DNA of 37,338 bases from Thermoplasmata archaeon (GCA_003555395.1 PWHU01000046.1:1-37338); one strand, 5' to 3'; positions 16,224 to 24,219 are shown, counted from the first letter of the stretch. Made by a program: numbers and translations. Notes: generated from the letters alone by a model not told the origin.

Positions 16224-16233
16224 AAATTATATA
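16224..16233 (+). promoter_or_regulatory. TATA box of the GyrI-like gene
   Basis: AAATTATATA lies about 45 nt before the ATG at 16274, predicting a leader of about 18 nt that holds GGAGAGTGAT (16259-16268), a strong SD site. The rest of the 160-nt gap after the tRNA shows nothing else. Confidence 0.5.
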
Positions 16234-16273
16234 TCATCCTCTTACTATATCATAAACAGGAGAGTGATTAAAG

Positions 16274-16750
16274 ATGACTAAAATCAAAAGAAAAGGAGAA
16301 AAGACACTGATCAGTCTTGAGTATAAAGGCCCTATAGAAGAACTTCCTTTAAAAGATTATATCAAGGATCTAAAGAAATGGGCTAAAAAGAAAAAGGCGA
16401 AAGCCTATGGAAAACCGATCTTGTTTTATTACCACCCTTTCAACGAGATGAAGGAAGAAAGGTTCAGAATCGATATAGCTAAGCCGATAAAAAAATTGAG
16501 AAAGGCCGGCGATGGTTACAAGCTTAAGTTCCTGCCTCCTATGAAAGTCGCGTCAAAGAATTTTAAGGGCGAGCCTTTAGACTACCCCAAGGTCTACGAA
16601 GAAATGTACGATTGGATAGAACAAAAGGGCTACAAACCTTTTGGAAACAGGATGGAAGTTATAAATGATTTTTCTAAAGATGAGGAAGGCGAACTCAACA
16701 TTAAAAGTCAGATCCAGATACCTGTAGAAAAGTGGAAAAAGAAAAGATAG
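16274..16750 (+). CDS. Stand-alone GyrI-like (effector-binding fold) small-molecule-binding protein
   Basis: The 158-aa product has the pattern of the GyrI-like/AraC effector-binding fold: an early strand pair, LFYYHPFNEMKEERFRIDIA, KFLPPMKVASKNFKGEP with the typical Y-x-x-x-Y-x-x-M-x-x-W-I helix (KVYEEMYDWIEQKGYKPFGN), and a C-terminal strand with IKSQIQIPVEK. Proteins of this fold bind hydrophobic or cationic small molecules. This one has no DNA-binding domain, so it is not itself a MerR or AraC regulator. The N-terminal third is very Lys-rich. The gene stands alone with its own promoter and SD site; the ligand is unknown. Confidence 0.75.
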   Translation: MTKIKRKGEKTLISLEYKGPIEELPLKDYIKDLKKWAKKKKAKAYGKPILFYYHPFNEMKEERFRIDIAKPIKKLRKAGDGYKLKFLPPMKVASKNFKGEPLDYPKVYEEMYDWIEQKGYKPFGNRMEVINDFSKDEEGELNIKSQIQIPVEKWKKKR

Positions 16751-16796
16751 GAAAAGTTTTAGGATTGATATAAGACCGACCACATCCGTGAGCCGA

Positions 16797-17900
16797 TCAC
16801 ATCTCTTCGAACCTGTCTTCCAATTCGTCCATCACATTTGGTAGAGTAGTATACTCCATCTCCTCTAGAGGTAACCTGTGCGGCTCAAAGGGACCGTGTC
16901 TTCTCATGTACTCCGCCACATCTGCCGATTTTTTCCTAACTTGATCGAAGGCGGGATCGTCGAACAGGTCCGCGGGTTCGTCGAATTTTCCGTCCTTTAC
17001 CTGTGTGCCCAAGGCAAGAACTCTGGGAGGACCATCGAACCTTGTACATTTTGCATCCTTTTGTGAGACTGGCATTATCGGACCGTTATGGCTTCCTCTC
17101 ATCCAACCCGAGACCAAATAAGGATGGGCGAAGGGCTCGAGAACCTCTCCAAGAGCCGGTAGTCCAGATTGAGACCTGACCACGGCCACGGGGTCATCCT
17201 TGCCAACGTACTCCCCTGCGATCTGATAGAGCTTTTCGGTGCTAACTGAAGCTACGGGCTCGTCTTCCGGTAGTTTACTCTCTTTCTTGGGATACACCTT
17301 CTTTATGACGAATCTACCCTTTGCACCTAGAAGAGCTAGCATATCATAAAGTTCCTCGGGAGTTTCCATCATTATTGTCTTTTCTTTCTTTATATCCCAT
17401 ATTTCAAATCGGAATCCTATATGGAGTGAAGGATCGATGACTAATCCGGCGGTATTGAATGGATCGGCAAACATCTTGAAGATGGGATAGTTAAAGGCAC
17501 CTGGTTCGGTTTTGTCCATGAGAAAAGCTACGACCGGTTCCGCCTTCCTTTCGGTGAATTCCATCTCGGCGATACCTGGACCCATCCCACGTACGTTACC
17601 GGAAAACGCATCGGACAAGATGTCCTGCCCGGCGCCGTATAGTCCGAGTTCTTCTGCTTTTTCGGTAGCCTCTTGAAAGGTTTCCCATGCCAAGGAGTGT
17701 ATCTTTTCCGAATCTTCACCTTCTTTGTGGGTCATCAAAAGTTCGAGGTCATCTCCGCAGTGTGTAACATGATGATCGATGAGATCTTCCGATTGGCTCA
17801 GTTTTTTTTCCGCCACTTCCATCAATTCGTTATGGACTCTAGCATGGCCTGGGTAACCACCTACGTCCGCTTTTATTATGCTAAAAGTCGTTTTGCTCAT
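16797..17900 (-). CDS. fbp: Fructose-1,6-bisphosphate aldolase/phosphatase (FBPA/P)
   Basis: The 367-aa product matches the archaeal bifunctional enzyme that joins triose phosphates and then removes the C1 phosphate to give fructose-6-phosphate, which makes gluconeogenesis one-directional. Family segments are clear: TFSIIKADVGGYPGH near the N-terminus (metal-binding start), GQDILSDAFSGNVRGMGPG, EPGAFNYPIFKMFADPFNTAGLV and the C-terminal region with WMRGSHNGPIMPV. The length is normal. The ATG at 17900 has GAGG about ten bases upstream; an in-frame ATG at 17909 sits too close to it. TTTTATTATAC at about 17935-17945 is the likely TATA. It is divergent from the Mth938-like gene. Confidence 0.95.
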   Translation of the reverse strand: MSKTTFSIIKADVGGYPGHARVHNELMEVAEKKLSQSEDLIDHHVTHCGDDLELLMTHKEGEDSEKIHSLAWETFQEATEKAEELGLYGAGQDILSDAFSGNVRGMGPGIAEMEFTERKAEPVVAFLMDKTEPGAFNYPIFKMFADPFNTAGLVIDPSLHIGFRFEIWDIKKEKTIMMETPEELYDMLALLGAKGRFVIKKVYPKKESKLPEDEPVASVSTEKLYQIAGEYVGKDDPVAVVRSQSGLPALGEVLEPFAHPYLVSGWMRGSHNGPIMPVSQKDAKCTRFDGPPRVLALGTQVKDGKFDEPADLFDDPAFDQVRKKSADVAEYMRRHGPFEPHRLPLEEMEYTTLPNVMDELEDRFEEM

Positions 17901-17950
17901 ATCTATCATTCCTCGTTTACGGCCTAAGAAGACGTATAATAAAAGATTAT

Positions 17951-17967
17951 CGATTTGTTAAAAATCG
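17951..17967. promoter_or_regulatory. Inverted repeat between divergent fbp and Mth938-like promoters
   Basis: CGATTT-GTTAA-AAATCG, a perfect 6-bp dyad with a 5-nt centre, sits between the TATA-like elements of the two divergent genes (minus at about 17935-17945, plus at 17977-17985). It could be a shared operator, but the arms are short and AT-rich. Confidence 0.3.
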
Positions 17968-18009
17968 GTATGAAAAGTTTTTAATCCTCGATGTGAAATT
18001 ATCAAAAAT

Positions 18010-18354
18010 ATGCCTTCGGACTTCATCGAAGATTACTCCTTTGGGAGTATGATCATAGATGGGAAAAACTACACTGATGACGTCATACTCTTAGATGAAA
18101 AAGTGATCTCGACATGGTGGCGAAAAATCGGTCATCGCGTCGTTATCGAGGACCTAAACGAAGTCATAGATCATGACCCTGATGTCTTGATAATCGGTAC
18201 CGGAAGTTCTGGTAGGATGAAAGTACCTGCTGAACTTTCGAAAAGATTGGATATGGTGGTCGAATCGTACCCGACAGGGGAAGCCTGTAAGAGATACAAT
18301 GAACTTTTTAAAAAGGATAGGAAGATCGCAGGAGCTTTTCATATAACATGTTGA
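18010..18354 (+). CDS. Mth938/AAMDC-like domain protein
   Basis: The 114-aa product covers the whole Mth938-like (DUF498) fold. The start YSFGSMIIDGKNYTDDVILL matches the family's FG-x-I-x-I-D-G-x-x-Y pattern, the middle is WWRKIGHRV, and DPDVLIIGTGSSGRMKVP is the characteristic nucleotide-like loop, followed by EACKRYNEL and the closing GAFHITC. Members occur in all domains; the molecular function is unsettled, with links to respiratory-complex assembly in some bacteria and mitochondria. GTTTTTAAT at 17977-17985 lies 29 nt before the ATG, so the mRNA is probably leaderless. A broken second copy follows immediately. Confidence 0.88.
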   Translation: MPSDFIEDYSFGSMIIDGKNYTDDVILLDEKVISTWWRKIGHRVVIEDLNEVIDHDPDVLIIGTGSSGRMKVPAELSKRLDMVVESYPTGEACKRYNELFKKDRKIAGAFHITC

Positions 18355-18365
18355 ATATATAATGT

Positions 18366-18452
18366 TCTAGTTTTGGCGAGATAGTCGTGAACGATCAAAA
18401 ATACGAGCACGATATCGTTATTGACTGTGAAGAGAAAAAGACGAATAGATGA
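18366..18452 (+). pseudogene. Truncated second Mth938-like sequence (remnant)
   Basis: In the frame agt-ttt-ggc from 18369 the sequence reads SFGEIVVNDQKYEHDIVID, then CEEKKTNR and a stop at 18450-18452. SFGxIVV-x-D-x-x-Y-x-x-D matches the first strand pair of the Mth938 fold and aligns with SFGSMIIDGKNYTDDVILL of the intact gene directly upstream. The frame is closed by a TAA at 18360, and nothing recognisable of the rest of the domain follows. It looks like a decayed tandem duplicate. A short expressed peptide from the GTG at 18387 cannot be excluded. Confidence 0.6.
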
Positions 18453-18504
18453 CGAAAGAACCTTGGTGATGATACACGTGACCTGTTAAACTGTGAGACG
18501 GAGT

Positions 18505-20007
18505 TCAAACCATACCGTATTCTTCAACGCCCTCTTCGACTTCATCTAGGAATTTTTCCGTACCGTCGGGCGGCTCGGTCATCAAGCTCACGCCGACAAA
18601 TATAGAAACGGTAACTATAAGGCCCCAAAAAGAAGGCCACCATCCTAACGGGTAATAAGCTTCTCCAGCTAGGTAAAGAAAAGAGGTTATTATGCCGCCG
18701 ACGACCATGCTGGATAGAGCTCCCTCCGTAGTAGATCTTTTCCAGAAAAAAGAACCAATTATTGTAGGAGCCATGACCAATAGTCCCCCTGAGGCCATGC
18801 TCGACAGCACGGCTATCATGTCCAATCTCAGGTTGGCAAACACTATACAGCTCAGCAGTATGATCACGATTATTATCTTCCCCGAATACACTTCCAGTTT
18901 TTCCGATATAGAAGGTTTTACTTTTTTAACTAGGTCCCTAGAACCCAGTGAACTCAAAGTTAAAGTCACGGAACTTAACGTAGAAGTCGCGGCGGCGAAT
19001 ATACTCACGAAGACTACTAGGGCCAAAAGTACCGGTACATTTCCAAGGAGTACAGGCATAGCTCTATCGGGATCCGTAACTGTAAGACCTGTCCCGGCGA
19101 TAGAGAGTCCTAATAGTGTCGTTATTATAGTATAGACCAATGCAAATATAGAGAAGTAAATTATCATCTGCTTTATGCTTTTAACAGAATCAGAAACGAA
19201 CATCCTCTGCGAGACCTGCGGGTTAGTGAGAGCGAAAAAGGCCCATGGCAGTGTCAATCCTATGAACATGCTCAAGTCCCAGTTGAGTTCCAGCAGATGA
19301 GATTGCTCAGTACTTATCTCGGTCACGAAGCCGGCTGGGCCACCAAAAAAATGATAGAATACGAAGATCACCAGGATAACACTAGCTCCCAACATGATGA
19401 TCGCCTGAAATGCGTCGGTCCAGGAAACGGATCTCATACCGGCCCAAAAAGCGCTTATCCCGCTGAAGCCGGCCACGAGTAAAACGCCGATGAGATATAA
19501 ACCAGAAACGGTGACGCCGAAGATCTGAAAGGATGGGAGGCTGGTCGAAGTCATCCCCTCTATAAGGAAACCAACACCCATCATCTGTACTGAAGCGTAG
19601 GGTATCAACATGATAAGACAGATTATCGATGAAACGATACCCACCCATCTGCTGTTGTACCTTTTTGCCATGAGCTCGGGAGGCGTGATTATATCGTATT
19701 TTTTACCCGCAACCCAGAAGCGTGGAGCGAAAATGACCAAAAGCAAGATAGTGAATATTATATAGATCATCTCAAATCCAACGGCGCCGACTCCAGTACT
19801 ATATGTCAAACCGACAAGGCCGACCATCATGAACGCGCTGAAAGTCGTTGCACTATAGGTCATGCCGGATATGAAGCCACCCAATTTTCTGTTGGCGAGA
19901 AAGAACTCGGGCATACCTTTTCCAAGGTGCTTCCTTGCCATGTATGCGATGACAACACCTATGAAGAACCAGATCGTGAGCGCCGCACCTATATAAATAG
20001 GATTCAT
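18505..20007 (-). CDS. Sodium:solute symporter (SSS family)
   Basis: The 500-aa integral membrane protein has about 13 helices in the SSS/LeuT-like fold of PutP and PanF. Recognisable segments are FFLANRKLGGFISGMTYSAT near residues 35-54, the Na+-site helix region FSAFMMVGLVGLTYSTGVGA, FSGISAFWAGMRSVSWTDAF, and ALTNPQVSQRMFVS. It couples Na+ entry to uptake of a carboxylate or amino acid; the solute cannot be read from sequence. The ATG overlaps the stop of the upstream 60-aa membrane protein by four bases (ATGA). An FAH-family hydrolase is the first gene of the same operon, so the substrate may be an organic acid (inference). Confidence 0.92.
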   Translation of the reverse strand: MNPIYIGAALTIWFFIGVVIAYMARKHLGKGMPEFFLANRKLGGFISGMTYSATTFSAFMMVGLVGLTYSTGVGAVGFEMIYIIFTILLLVIFAPRFWVAGKKYDIITPPELMAKRYNSRWVGIVSSIICLIMLIPYASVQMMGVGFLIEGMTSTSLPSFQIFGVTVSGLYLIGVLLVAGFSGISAFWAGMRSVSWTDAFQAIIMLGASVILVIFVFYHFFGGPAGFVTEISTEQSHLLELNWDLSMFIGLTLPWAFFALTNPQVSQRMFVSDSVKSIKQMIIYFSIFALVYTIITTLLGLSIAGTGLTVTDPDRAMPVLLGNVPVLLALVVFVSIFAAATSTLSSVTLTLSSLGSRDLVKKVKPSISEKLEVYSGKIIIVIILLSCIVFANLRLDMIAVLSSMASGGLLVMAPTIIGSFFWKRSTTEGALSSMVVGGIITSFLYLAGEAYYPLGWWPSFWGLIVTVSIFVGVSLMTEPPDGTEKFLDEVEEGVEEYGMV

Positions 20008-20186
20008 CTTTTATCATCCCATCCTCTCAAGTGGATAAAACCTATCACTATAGTCAAAACGGTCAAAATCGTCCAGTACAGATAACTTGCCCAGATCCTA
20101 CCTATATCTCCTAAAATAGTATATGGAACACCAACGCTCAAGATGGCCATTATCAACGCTATCATTCCCAACGTCCTTATCTTCAT
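20004..20186 (-). CDS. Small two-helix membrane protein, probable partner of the symporter
   Basis: The 60-aa product begins MKIRTLGMIALIMAILSVG and has two hydrophobic helices (about 5-24 and 32-53, the second SYLYWTILTVLTIVIGFIHL). Small two-helix proteins encoded just before SSS transporters are a recurring arrangement, and this one overlaps the symporter start by four bases. I assign it as a likely accessory subunit by position only. The open frame extends back to a TTG at 20246, but that part overlaps the FAH gene stop and looks non-coding; the ATG at 20186 has GGCGAT upstream. Confidence 0.7.
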   Translation of the reverse strand: MKIRTLGMIALIMAILSVGVPYTILGDIGRIWASYLYWTILTVLTIVIGFIHLRGWDDKR

Positions 20187-20242
20187 TCTATCGCCTATTG
20201 TTACGAGTCTCGTCTCGTGAACACTATTTGAATATGCTGTGT

Positions 20243-20974
20243 TCAAGATTTAATGAAGTGGTTCCTCAAAGTCCCTATCCCTTCTATATCTATACTTACC
20301 TCGTCTCCATCTTCGATAGGTCCAACGCCGGAAGGCGTGCCAGTGGATATTATGTCGCCTCTCTCTAACGTCATGTATGTTGTGATCTCATCGATGAGTT
20401 CTTCTATGGAAAAAGCCAATTGATCTATCGTCGAAGATTGTCTTACTTCGTCGTTGACTATCGCTCTGATCTCCGCGTCTTTAGGGACGTGTTTTTTCTC
20501 AGCGACCACGGGGCCTATCGGTGCCGCACTATCAAAGGCTTTACCTCTCACCCAGTTCTGTTCCCGTCTCTGATCGTCCCTATTTGACAGATCGTTCACG
20601 CAAGTGAAACCCATCACTTTATCCATCGCGTCCTCCTGATCGACGTTTTTACACCTTTTTCCTATCACTACACCGAGTTCAGCTTCGTGATCGATCCTCT
20701 TTTTTCCCTTAAGAAGTTCTATAGTATCCTGATGAGCTGCAACGGTGTTAGGGGTCTTCAAGAACAATTTTGGTCTGTCTGGAACCTCTCTTCCTGTCTC
20801 TTCCGCATGATCTTGGTAATTCAGGCCGATACAAACCAGCTTTGTTGGCTTTACAGGTGCCAGTATATCTACCTCGTCAACCCTATATATATTATCTTCA
20901 TGCTCTATCTCATCACCCTTCATCTCCCCTATCAGGACTGATCCGTCTTCATCTTTAAACCTGACTCGTCTCAT
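20243..20974 (-). CDS. Fumarylacetoacetate hydrolase (FAH) family protein
   Basis: The 243-aa product is a single-domain FAH protein with a short N-terminal region. Family segments are CIGLNYQDHAEE at about 48-59, KLFLKTPNTVAAHQDTI, the metal-binding DHEAELGVVIGK, VMGFTCVNDLSNRDDQR, KAFDSAAPIGP and the closing GDIISTGTPSGVGP. Relatives hydrolyse acylpyruvates or decarboxylate/isomerise hydroxymuconate-type substrates with a divalent metal; the substrate here is undetermined. GATATAAAT at 20996-21004 (minus strand ATTTATATC) lies 26 nt before the ATG, so it is leaderless. It heads the operon FAH - small membrane protein - symporter. Confidence 0.92.
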   Translation of the reverse strand: MRRVRFKDEDGSVLIGEMKGDEIEHEDNIYRVDEVDILAPVKPTKLVCIGLNYQDHAEETGREVPDRPKLFLKTPNTVAAHQDTIELLKGKKRIDHEAELGVVIGKRCKNVDQEDAMDKVMGFTCVNDLSNRDDQRREQNWVRGKAFDSAAPIGPVVAEKKHVPKDAEIRAIVNDEVRQSSTIDQLAFSIEELIDEITTYMTLERGDIISTGTPSGVGPIEDGDEVSIDIEGIGTLRNHFIKS

Positions 20975-20995
20975 GTATTTTGCAGTGTTAAAAAT

Positions 20996-21004
20996 GATAT
21001 AAAT
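20996..21004 (-). promoter_or_regulatory. TATA box of the FAH-symporter operon
   Basis: ATTTATATC on the minus strand, about 26 nt from the ATG at 20974; typical leaderless spacing. Confidence 0.55.
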
Positions 21005-21021
21005 ATTCTTCCTAAAATCGA

Positions 21022-21669
21022 CTACGCTTTTTTTAAAGCTTCTATGTAATTGTTGCCCCTTGAGTGATAGGCTTGGACCACCTCCAATCCCGATCTTTTA
21101 ACGTCCCTTTCCAATCCATCCAGCGTGTATAGATGGTAGAACCTATCTACCACTTCTCCGTCGTCTCTGTGCCAAGGCACTATAACGTCTCTCTCTTCCT
21201 TATCCAAGTCCCACCTATCGAGCTCACGTGCCCAACTTGAAACCAGTAAATTTCCACGGGGTTTCAAAACCCGTTTCGCTTCTTTCAGACTATCGACCCT
21301 TCCTCTTTTCAAGTGATGTATCGCGGCAATATATATGACATGGTCGAAAGAATTTTTCTTTAAAGGCAATCTTTTGACATCCGCCCTTACTAAAGCGGTT
21401 TTAGGAGATCCTTCTTCTCTAGTCTCTTTTTTGATCTTATCAGAAGATATTCCAAGCAGTTCGATGGAGGCGTCGACACCCACTACGTCAAAGCCTTTTT
21501 TCAAAGCATCTATCAGGTGTCTTCCGTTCCCGCAGCCCATGTCTAAAAGTTTGCCCTCTCGCCTATCAAGAAAGTCTATCACCTCTTTCCAAGCCCTATT
21601 TCTAGTCCTGTCAAAATGTTCCGCTATAGAGTCAAAGGTTTCCGAAGCTCTCTCAAAGTCTCTTTTCAT
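21022..21669 (-). CDS. SAM-dependent methyltransferase, Trm9-like
   Basis: The 215-aa class I methyltransferase has its SAM-binding motif LLDMGCGNGR at 41-50, VVGVDASIELL after it, and post-motif segments FDHVIYIAAIHHL and KRVLKPRGNLLVSSWA. AIHHL, SSWA and IVPWH with the C-terminal FYHLYTLDGLE are the layout of Trm9/ALKBH8 tRNA methyltransferases, which methyl-esterify wobble uridine side chains. That makes a tRNA substrate plausible, but I infer it from short motifs only. The ATG at 21669 is preferred; two in-frame ATGs lie at 21675 and 21678. A TTTTTATCTG element about 27 nt upstream suggests a leaderless mRNA. It is divergent from the DUF92 gene. Confidence 0.8.
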   Translation of the reverse strand: MKRDFERASETFDSIAEHFDRTRNRAWKEVIDFLDRREGKLLDMGCGNGRHLIDALKKGFDVVGVDASIELLGISSDKIKKETREEGSPKTALVRADVKRLPLKKNSFDHVIYIAAIHHLKRGRVDSLKEAKRVLKPRGNLLVSSWARELDRWDLDKEERDVIVPWHRDDGEVVDRFYHLYTLDGLERDVKRSGLEVVQAYHSRGNNYIEALKKA

Positions 21670-21706
21670 GTACATCATACGATATAACTTCAGATAAAAA
21701 CATAAC

Positions 21707-21714
21707 TTTTATAT
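21707..21714 (+). promoter_or_regulatory. TATA box of the DUF92-apgM operon
   Basis: TTTTATAT centred 28 nt before the ATG at 21739; leaderless spacing, no SD site before the ATG. Confidence 0.55.
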
Positions 21715-21738
21715 CCTCCGGTAGTGTAGGATTTAAAG

Positions 21739-22503
21739 ATGGGAATTTTGAGCGTTGAGACAATATTCATAATATTGATCTGCATCATACTCGCTTCCAT
21801 TACTTACTACAAAAGTCTGCTTAATCTTGACGGTGCAGTTACCGCTTTCTTCATGGCTCTTTTCATAGGTTTTCAGGGCGGTATCAGTCTGATCTTACTC
21901 CTGGTCATCTTTCTTTTCAGTGCTTTCTTGGCCACCAGATACGAGTTCGGATACAAAAAAGAGAGAGGGATACAGCAAGGATTCGAAGGTGAGAGGGGCT
22001 GGAGAAACGTTGTAGCTAACGGAGCGGTTCCCACGACCATCCTTTTATTAAGCGGTTCTGGCTCATTGGTCAGTTTTGGGTTCTTAGAAAGCTCTTGGGT
22101 TCTACCCCTTTTCGTGGCTAGTATAGCCGCGGCAGCTTCGGATACCCTTGCCTCTGAGATGGGTATGGTCTCAGATAAAACATACCTTATAACGAATCTA
22201 AAGAGGGTCGAACCCGGAACCAACGGAGGCATATCTTTATACGGTGAGATTTGGGCATTCATAGGACCGGTTTACACTTTCTTAGTGGCCCAACTCATGT
22301 TTTATTTTTCAGGTCTTCGCCTACTTTCACTAAAAATTATGATCTTGGGTGCTCTGATCAGCTTTTTGAGTTGTCATTTCGACAGTGTATTCGGTGCAAC
22401 CCTCGAGCGAAAAGGTTTCATGAGCAAATCCATGGTCAATTTCACTTCGATCTCGATATCTATGATAATATATGGAGGAATACTATGGCAGATAGGATAT
22501 TGA
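21739..22503 (+). CDS. DUF92 (TIGR00297) family integral membrane protein
   Basis: The 254-aa product has about six hydrophobic helices and the family landmarks GAVTAFFMALFIGFQGG near residue 35, RGWRNVVANGAVPT near 92-105, the SD-x-x-x-SEMG motif ASDTLASEMGMVSDKTY, the Gly-rich PGTNGGISLYGE and the closing CHFDSVFGATLERKG. Plant and cyanobacterial relatives (VTE6) phosphorylate phytyl phosphate; a prenyl-phosphate kinase role in archaeal lipid metabolism is only a family-level suggestion. It overlaps the start of apgM by 19 nt, so the two are transcribed together. Confidence 0.88.
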   Translation: MGILSVETIFIILICIILASITYYKSLLNLDGAVTAFFMALFIGFQGGISLILLLVIFLFSAFLATRYEFGYKKERGIQQGFEGERGWRNVVANGAVPTTILLLSGSGSLVSFGFLESSWVLPLFVASIAAAASDTLASEMGMVSDKTYLITNLKRVEPGTNGGISLYGEIWAFIGPVYTFLVAQLMFYFSGLRLLSLKIMILGALISFLSCHFDSVFGATLERKGFMSKSMVNFTSISISMIIYGGILWQIGY

Positions 22504-23705
22504 TGTTCATATTGGATGGTGTTGGGGACAGAGCGGTACGAGAGTTGGATAACAAAACGCCTCTTCAGGTCGCCGACACTCCTAACTTAGATCACTTCGC
22601 GAAGATAGGAGAAAACGGACTGATGGACACCATCGCTCCGGGTATCAGACCGGGTAGCGACACTGGACATCTAGCATTGTTAGGCTATGATCCTTACGAA
22701 GTCTATACAGGTAGAGGGCCTTTTGAGGCGGCAGGAGCTGGATTGAGCCTAGAAGCTGAGGACGTAGCTTTCAGGTGCAACTTCGCCACCTTGAAAGACG
22801 GTAAAGTGGTGGACAGAAGGGCTGGGAGGATCAAAGAAGGAAGAGGAGAACTTACTGAAGCGATCCAGAAGATCAAACTGGACGTCGATTTTGAATTTAA
22901 AGATACGGTAGAACATAGAGCAGTTTTGATGCTCAAAGGCGAAGGGCTGGATGGTGAAGTCAGCGACGTCGATCCTCACGAGAAAAATGTGGCTTTTCAC
23001 GAAGCCGTACCTCTAGAAGATACGAAAGAGAACAAAAGAACGGCGAAAATACTGAACGAATTCACTGAAAAGTGCGTAGAAGTACTTTCCAACCATCCAG
23101 TGAACAAAGAACGTGAGGAAAGAGGAAAAGCTCCTGCAAACGTGATCCTCCCTAGAGGTGGAGGAAAAGTCCCTCATCTCGAGGATATCAGATCAAAACA
23201 CGGATTAGATGCCGGTGCGATCTCGGGGATCACGTTGGTAAGAGGAGTGTGCTCTCTCGCAGGCATGGATATAATCGACGTAGAAGGGGCTACAGGCGGT
23301 CTGGATACTGACGTGGACGCCGTAGTAAGTTCATGCATCGACGCTTTAGAAAAACATGAGTTCGTTCTCGTGAATATCAAAGGATGTGATCTATCAGGGC
23401 ACGATGGATTACCTGAACAGAAGATAGATTTCATCGAGAAGATAGATTCTTCTTTGGAGCCGTTAAGAGGCCTTGAAGATACGTACGTCGCGATCACAGG
23501 CGACCACTCGACTCCTGTCACCGTGAAGGGTCATAGCGGCGATCCTCTACCTATCACTATATGGGGAAAGGATGTTAGAAGAGACGAGGTCGCGGAGTTC
23601 AACGAGATCTCCTGCAGCAGAGGAGGTCTTCACAGGATAAGAGGTGAAGACGTATTGAATATATTGAAAGATCTAGCGGATAGGGCGGAAAAGTTCGGTG
23701 CCTAG
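22485..23705 (+). CDS. apgM: 2,3-bisphosphoglycerate-independent phosphoglycerate mutase, archaeal type
   Basis: The 406-aa member of the alkaline-phosphatase superfamily interconverts 3- and 2-phosphoglycerate. Residues 7-17 (MFILDGVGDRA) carry the first metal-site Asp, RPGSDTGHLALLGYDP holds the catalytic Ser (about residue 58), and the second metal cluster is NIKGCDLSGHDG and ITGDHSTPVTVKGHSGDPLP. Length is normal for archaeal ApgM. The ATG at 22485 has GGAGG at 22474-22478; the frame is open back to 22251 but that stretch is the other-frame shadow of DUF92. It overlaps the DUF92 stop by 19 nt and the convergent adenosine-kinase gene by 4 nt. Together with FBPA/P it covers the Embden-Meyerhof reverse path. 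Confidence 0.95.
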   Translation: MADRILMFILDGVGDRAVRELDNKTPLQVADTPNLDHFAKIGENGLMDTIAPGIRPGSDTGHLALLGYDPYEVYTGRGPFEAAGAGLSLEAEDVAFRCNFATLKDGKVVDRRAGRIKEGRGELTEAIQKIKLDVDFEFKDTVEHRAVLMLKGEGLDGEVSDVDPHEKNVAFHEAVPLEDTKENKRTAKILNEFTEKCVEVLSNHPVNKEREERGKAPANVILPRGGGKVPHLEDIRSKHGLDAGAISGITLVRGVCSLAGMDIIDVEGATGGLDTDVDAVVSSCIDALEKHEFVLVNIKGCDLSGHDGLPEQKIDFIEKIDSSLEPLRGLEDTYVAITGDHSTPVTVKGHSGDPLPITIWGKDVRRDEVAEFNEISCSRGGLHRIRGEDVLNILKDLADRAEKFGA

Positions 23706-24184
23706 CGTTTGTAACCTATGGTCTGTAAAAACTCCTTTCTCTTTTCTTTATCCTCTTGATTTTCTACTCCGACTGTAGGGTCACCGTCGATGACGCCCAT
23801 TATACCTCTCCCGCTTTCAGCATCGGCGACGACGACTTCCACCGGATTTGCCGTTGCACAGTATATCCTGCAGACTTCAGGTACGTTCTTTACGGCTTTC
23901 ATCACGTTTATCGGAAAAACGTCCTCCATGATTATGATGAAGGAATGACCCGCATTTATATCTCTCATATTTTTCACAGCCAGTTCTTCCAGTTCCTCTT
24001 TCGTTCCGTCGTACCTAACGAGCCTGTCACCAGATGCTTCGCAAAAAGCGATCCCGAACTTTACATCGGGAACCGATGTGATCACAGCTTCGTAGATATC
24101 TTCTACTGTCTTGATGAAATGACTCTGCCCTAAAATTATGTTCATCTCTTCTTCCTTTTCTACCTTCACTCGCTCCAAATCCAT
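23702..24184 (-). CDS. Adenosine-specific kinase family protein (DUF355)
   Basis: The 160-aa product is conserved across its length: NIILGQSHFIKTVEDIYEA, VKFGIAFCEASGDRLVRYDG, then the Gly/His segment INAGHSFIIIMED, CRIYCATANPVEVVVADAE and GRGIMGVIDGDPTVGVE. The family (crystal structure from Pyrobaculum) is named adenosine-specific kinase for adenosine binding; the physiological reaction is not well settled. CTATTTATT at 24211-24219 on the minus strand lies about 31 nt before the ATG, so it is leaderless. Its 3' end overlaps apgM by four bases in convergent orientation. Confidence 0.9.
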   Translation of the reverse strand: MDLERVKVEKEEEMNIILGQSHFIKTVEDIYEAVITSVPDVKFGIAFCEASGDRLVRYDGTKEELEELAVKNMRDINAGHSFIIIMEDVFPINVMKAVKNVPEVCRIYCATANPVEVVVADAESGRGIMGVIDGDPTVGVENQEDKEKRKEFLQTIGYKR

Positions 24185-24210
24185 ACTATCGTAAGGGTAA
24201 TGATGTACGG

Positions 24211-24219
24211 AATAAATAG
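24211..24219 (-). promoter_or_regulatory. TATA box of the adenosine-specific kinase gene
   Basis: CTATTTATT on the minus strand, centred about 31 nt before the ATG at 24184. Confidence 0.45.

Noticed and set aside
18387-18452. A real 21-codon peptide gene starting at GTG
   Set aside because: The similarity to the start of the adjacent Mth938-like gene begins before this codon, so a decayed copy fits better.
22251-22484. 78-residue N-terminal extension of apgM
   Set aside because: It is the shifted-frame shadow of the DUF92 gene; GGAGG precedes the ATG at 22485 and ApgM begins there.
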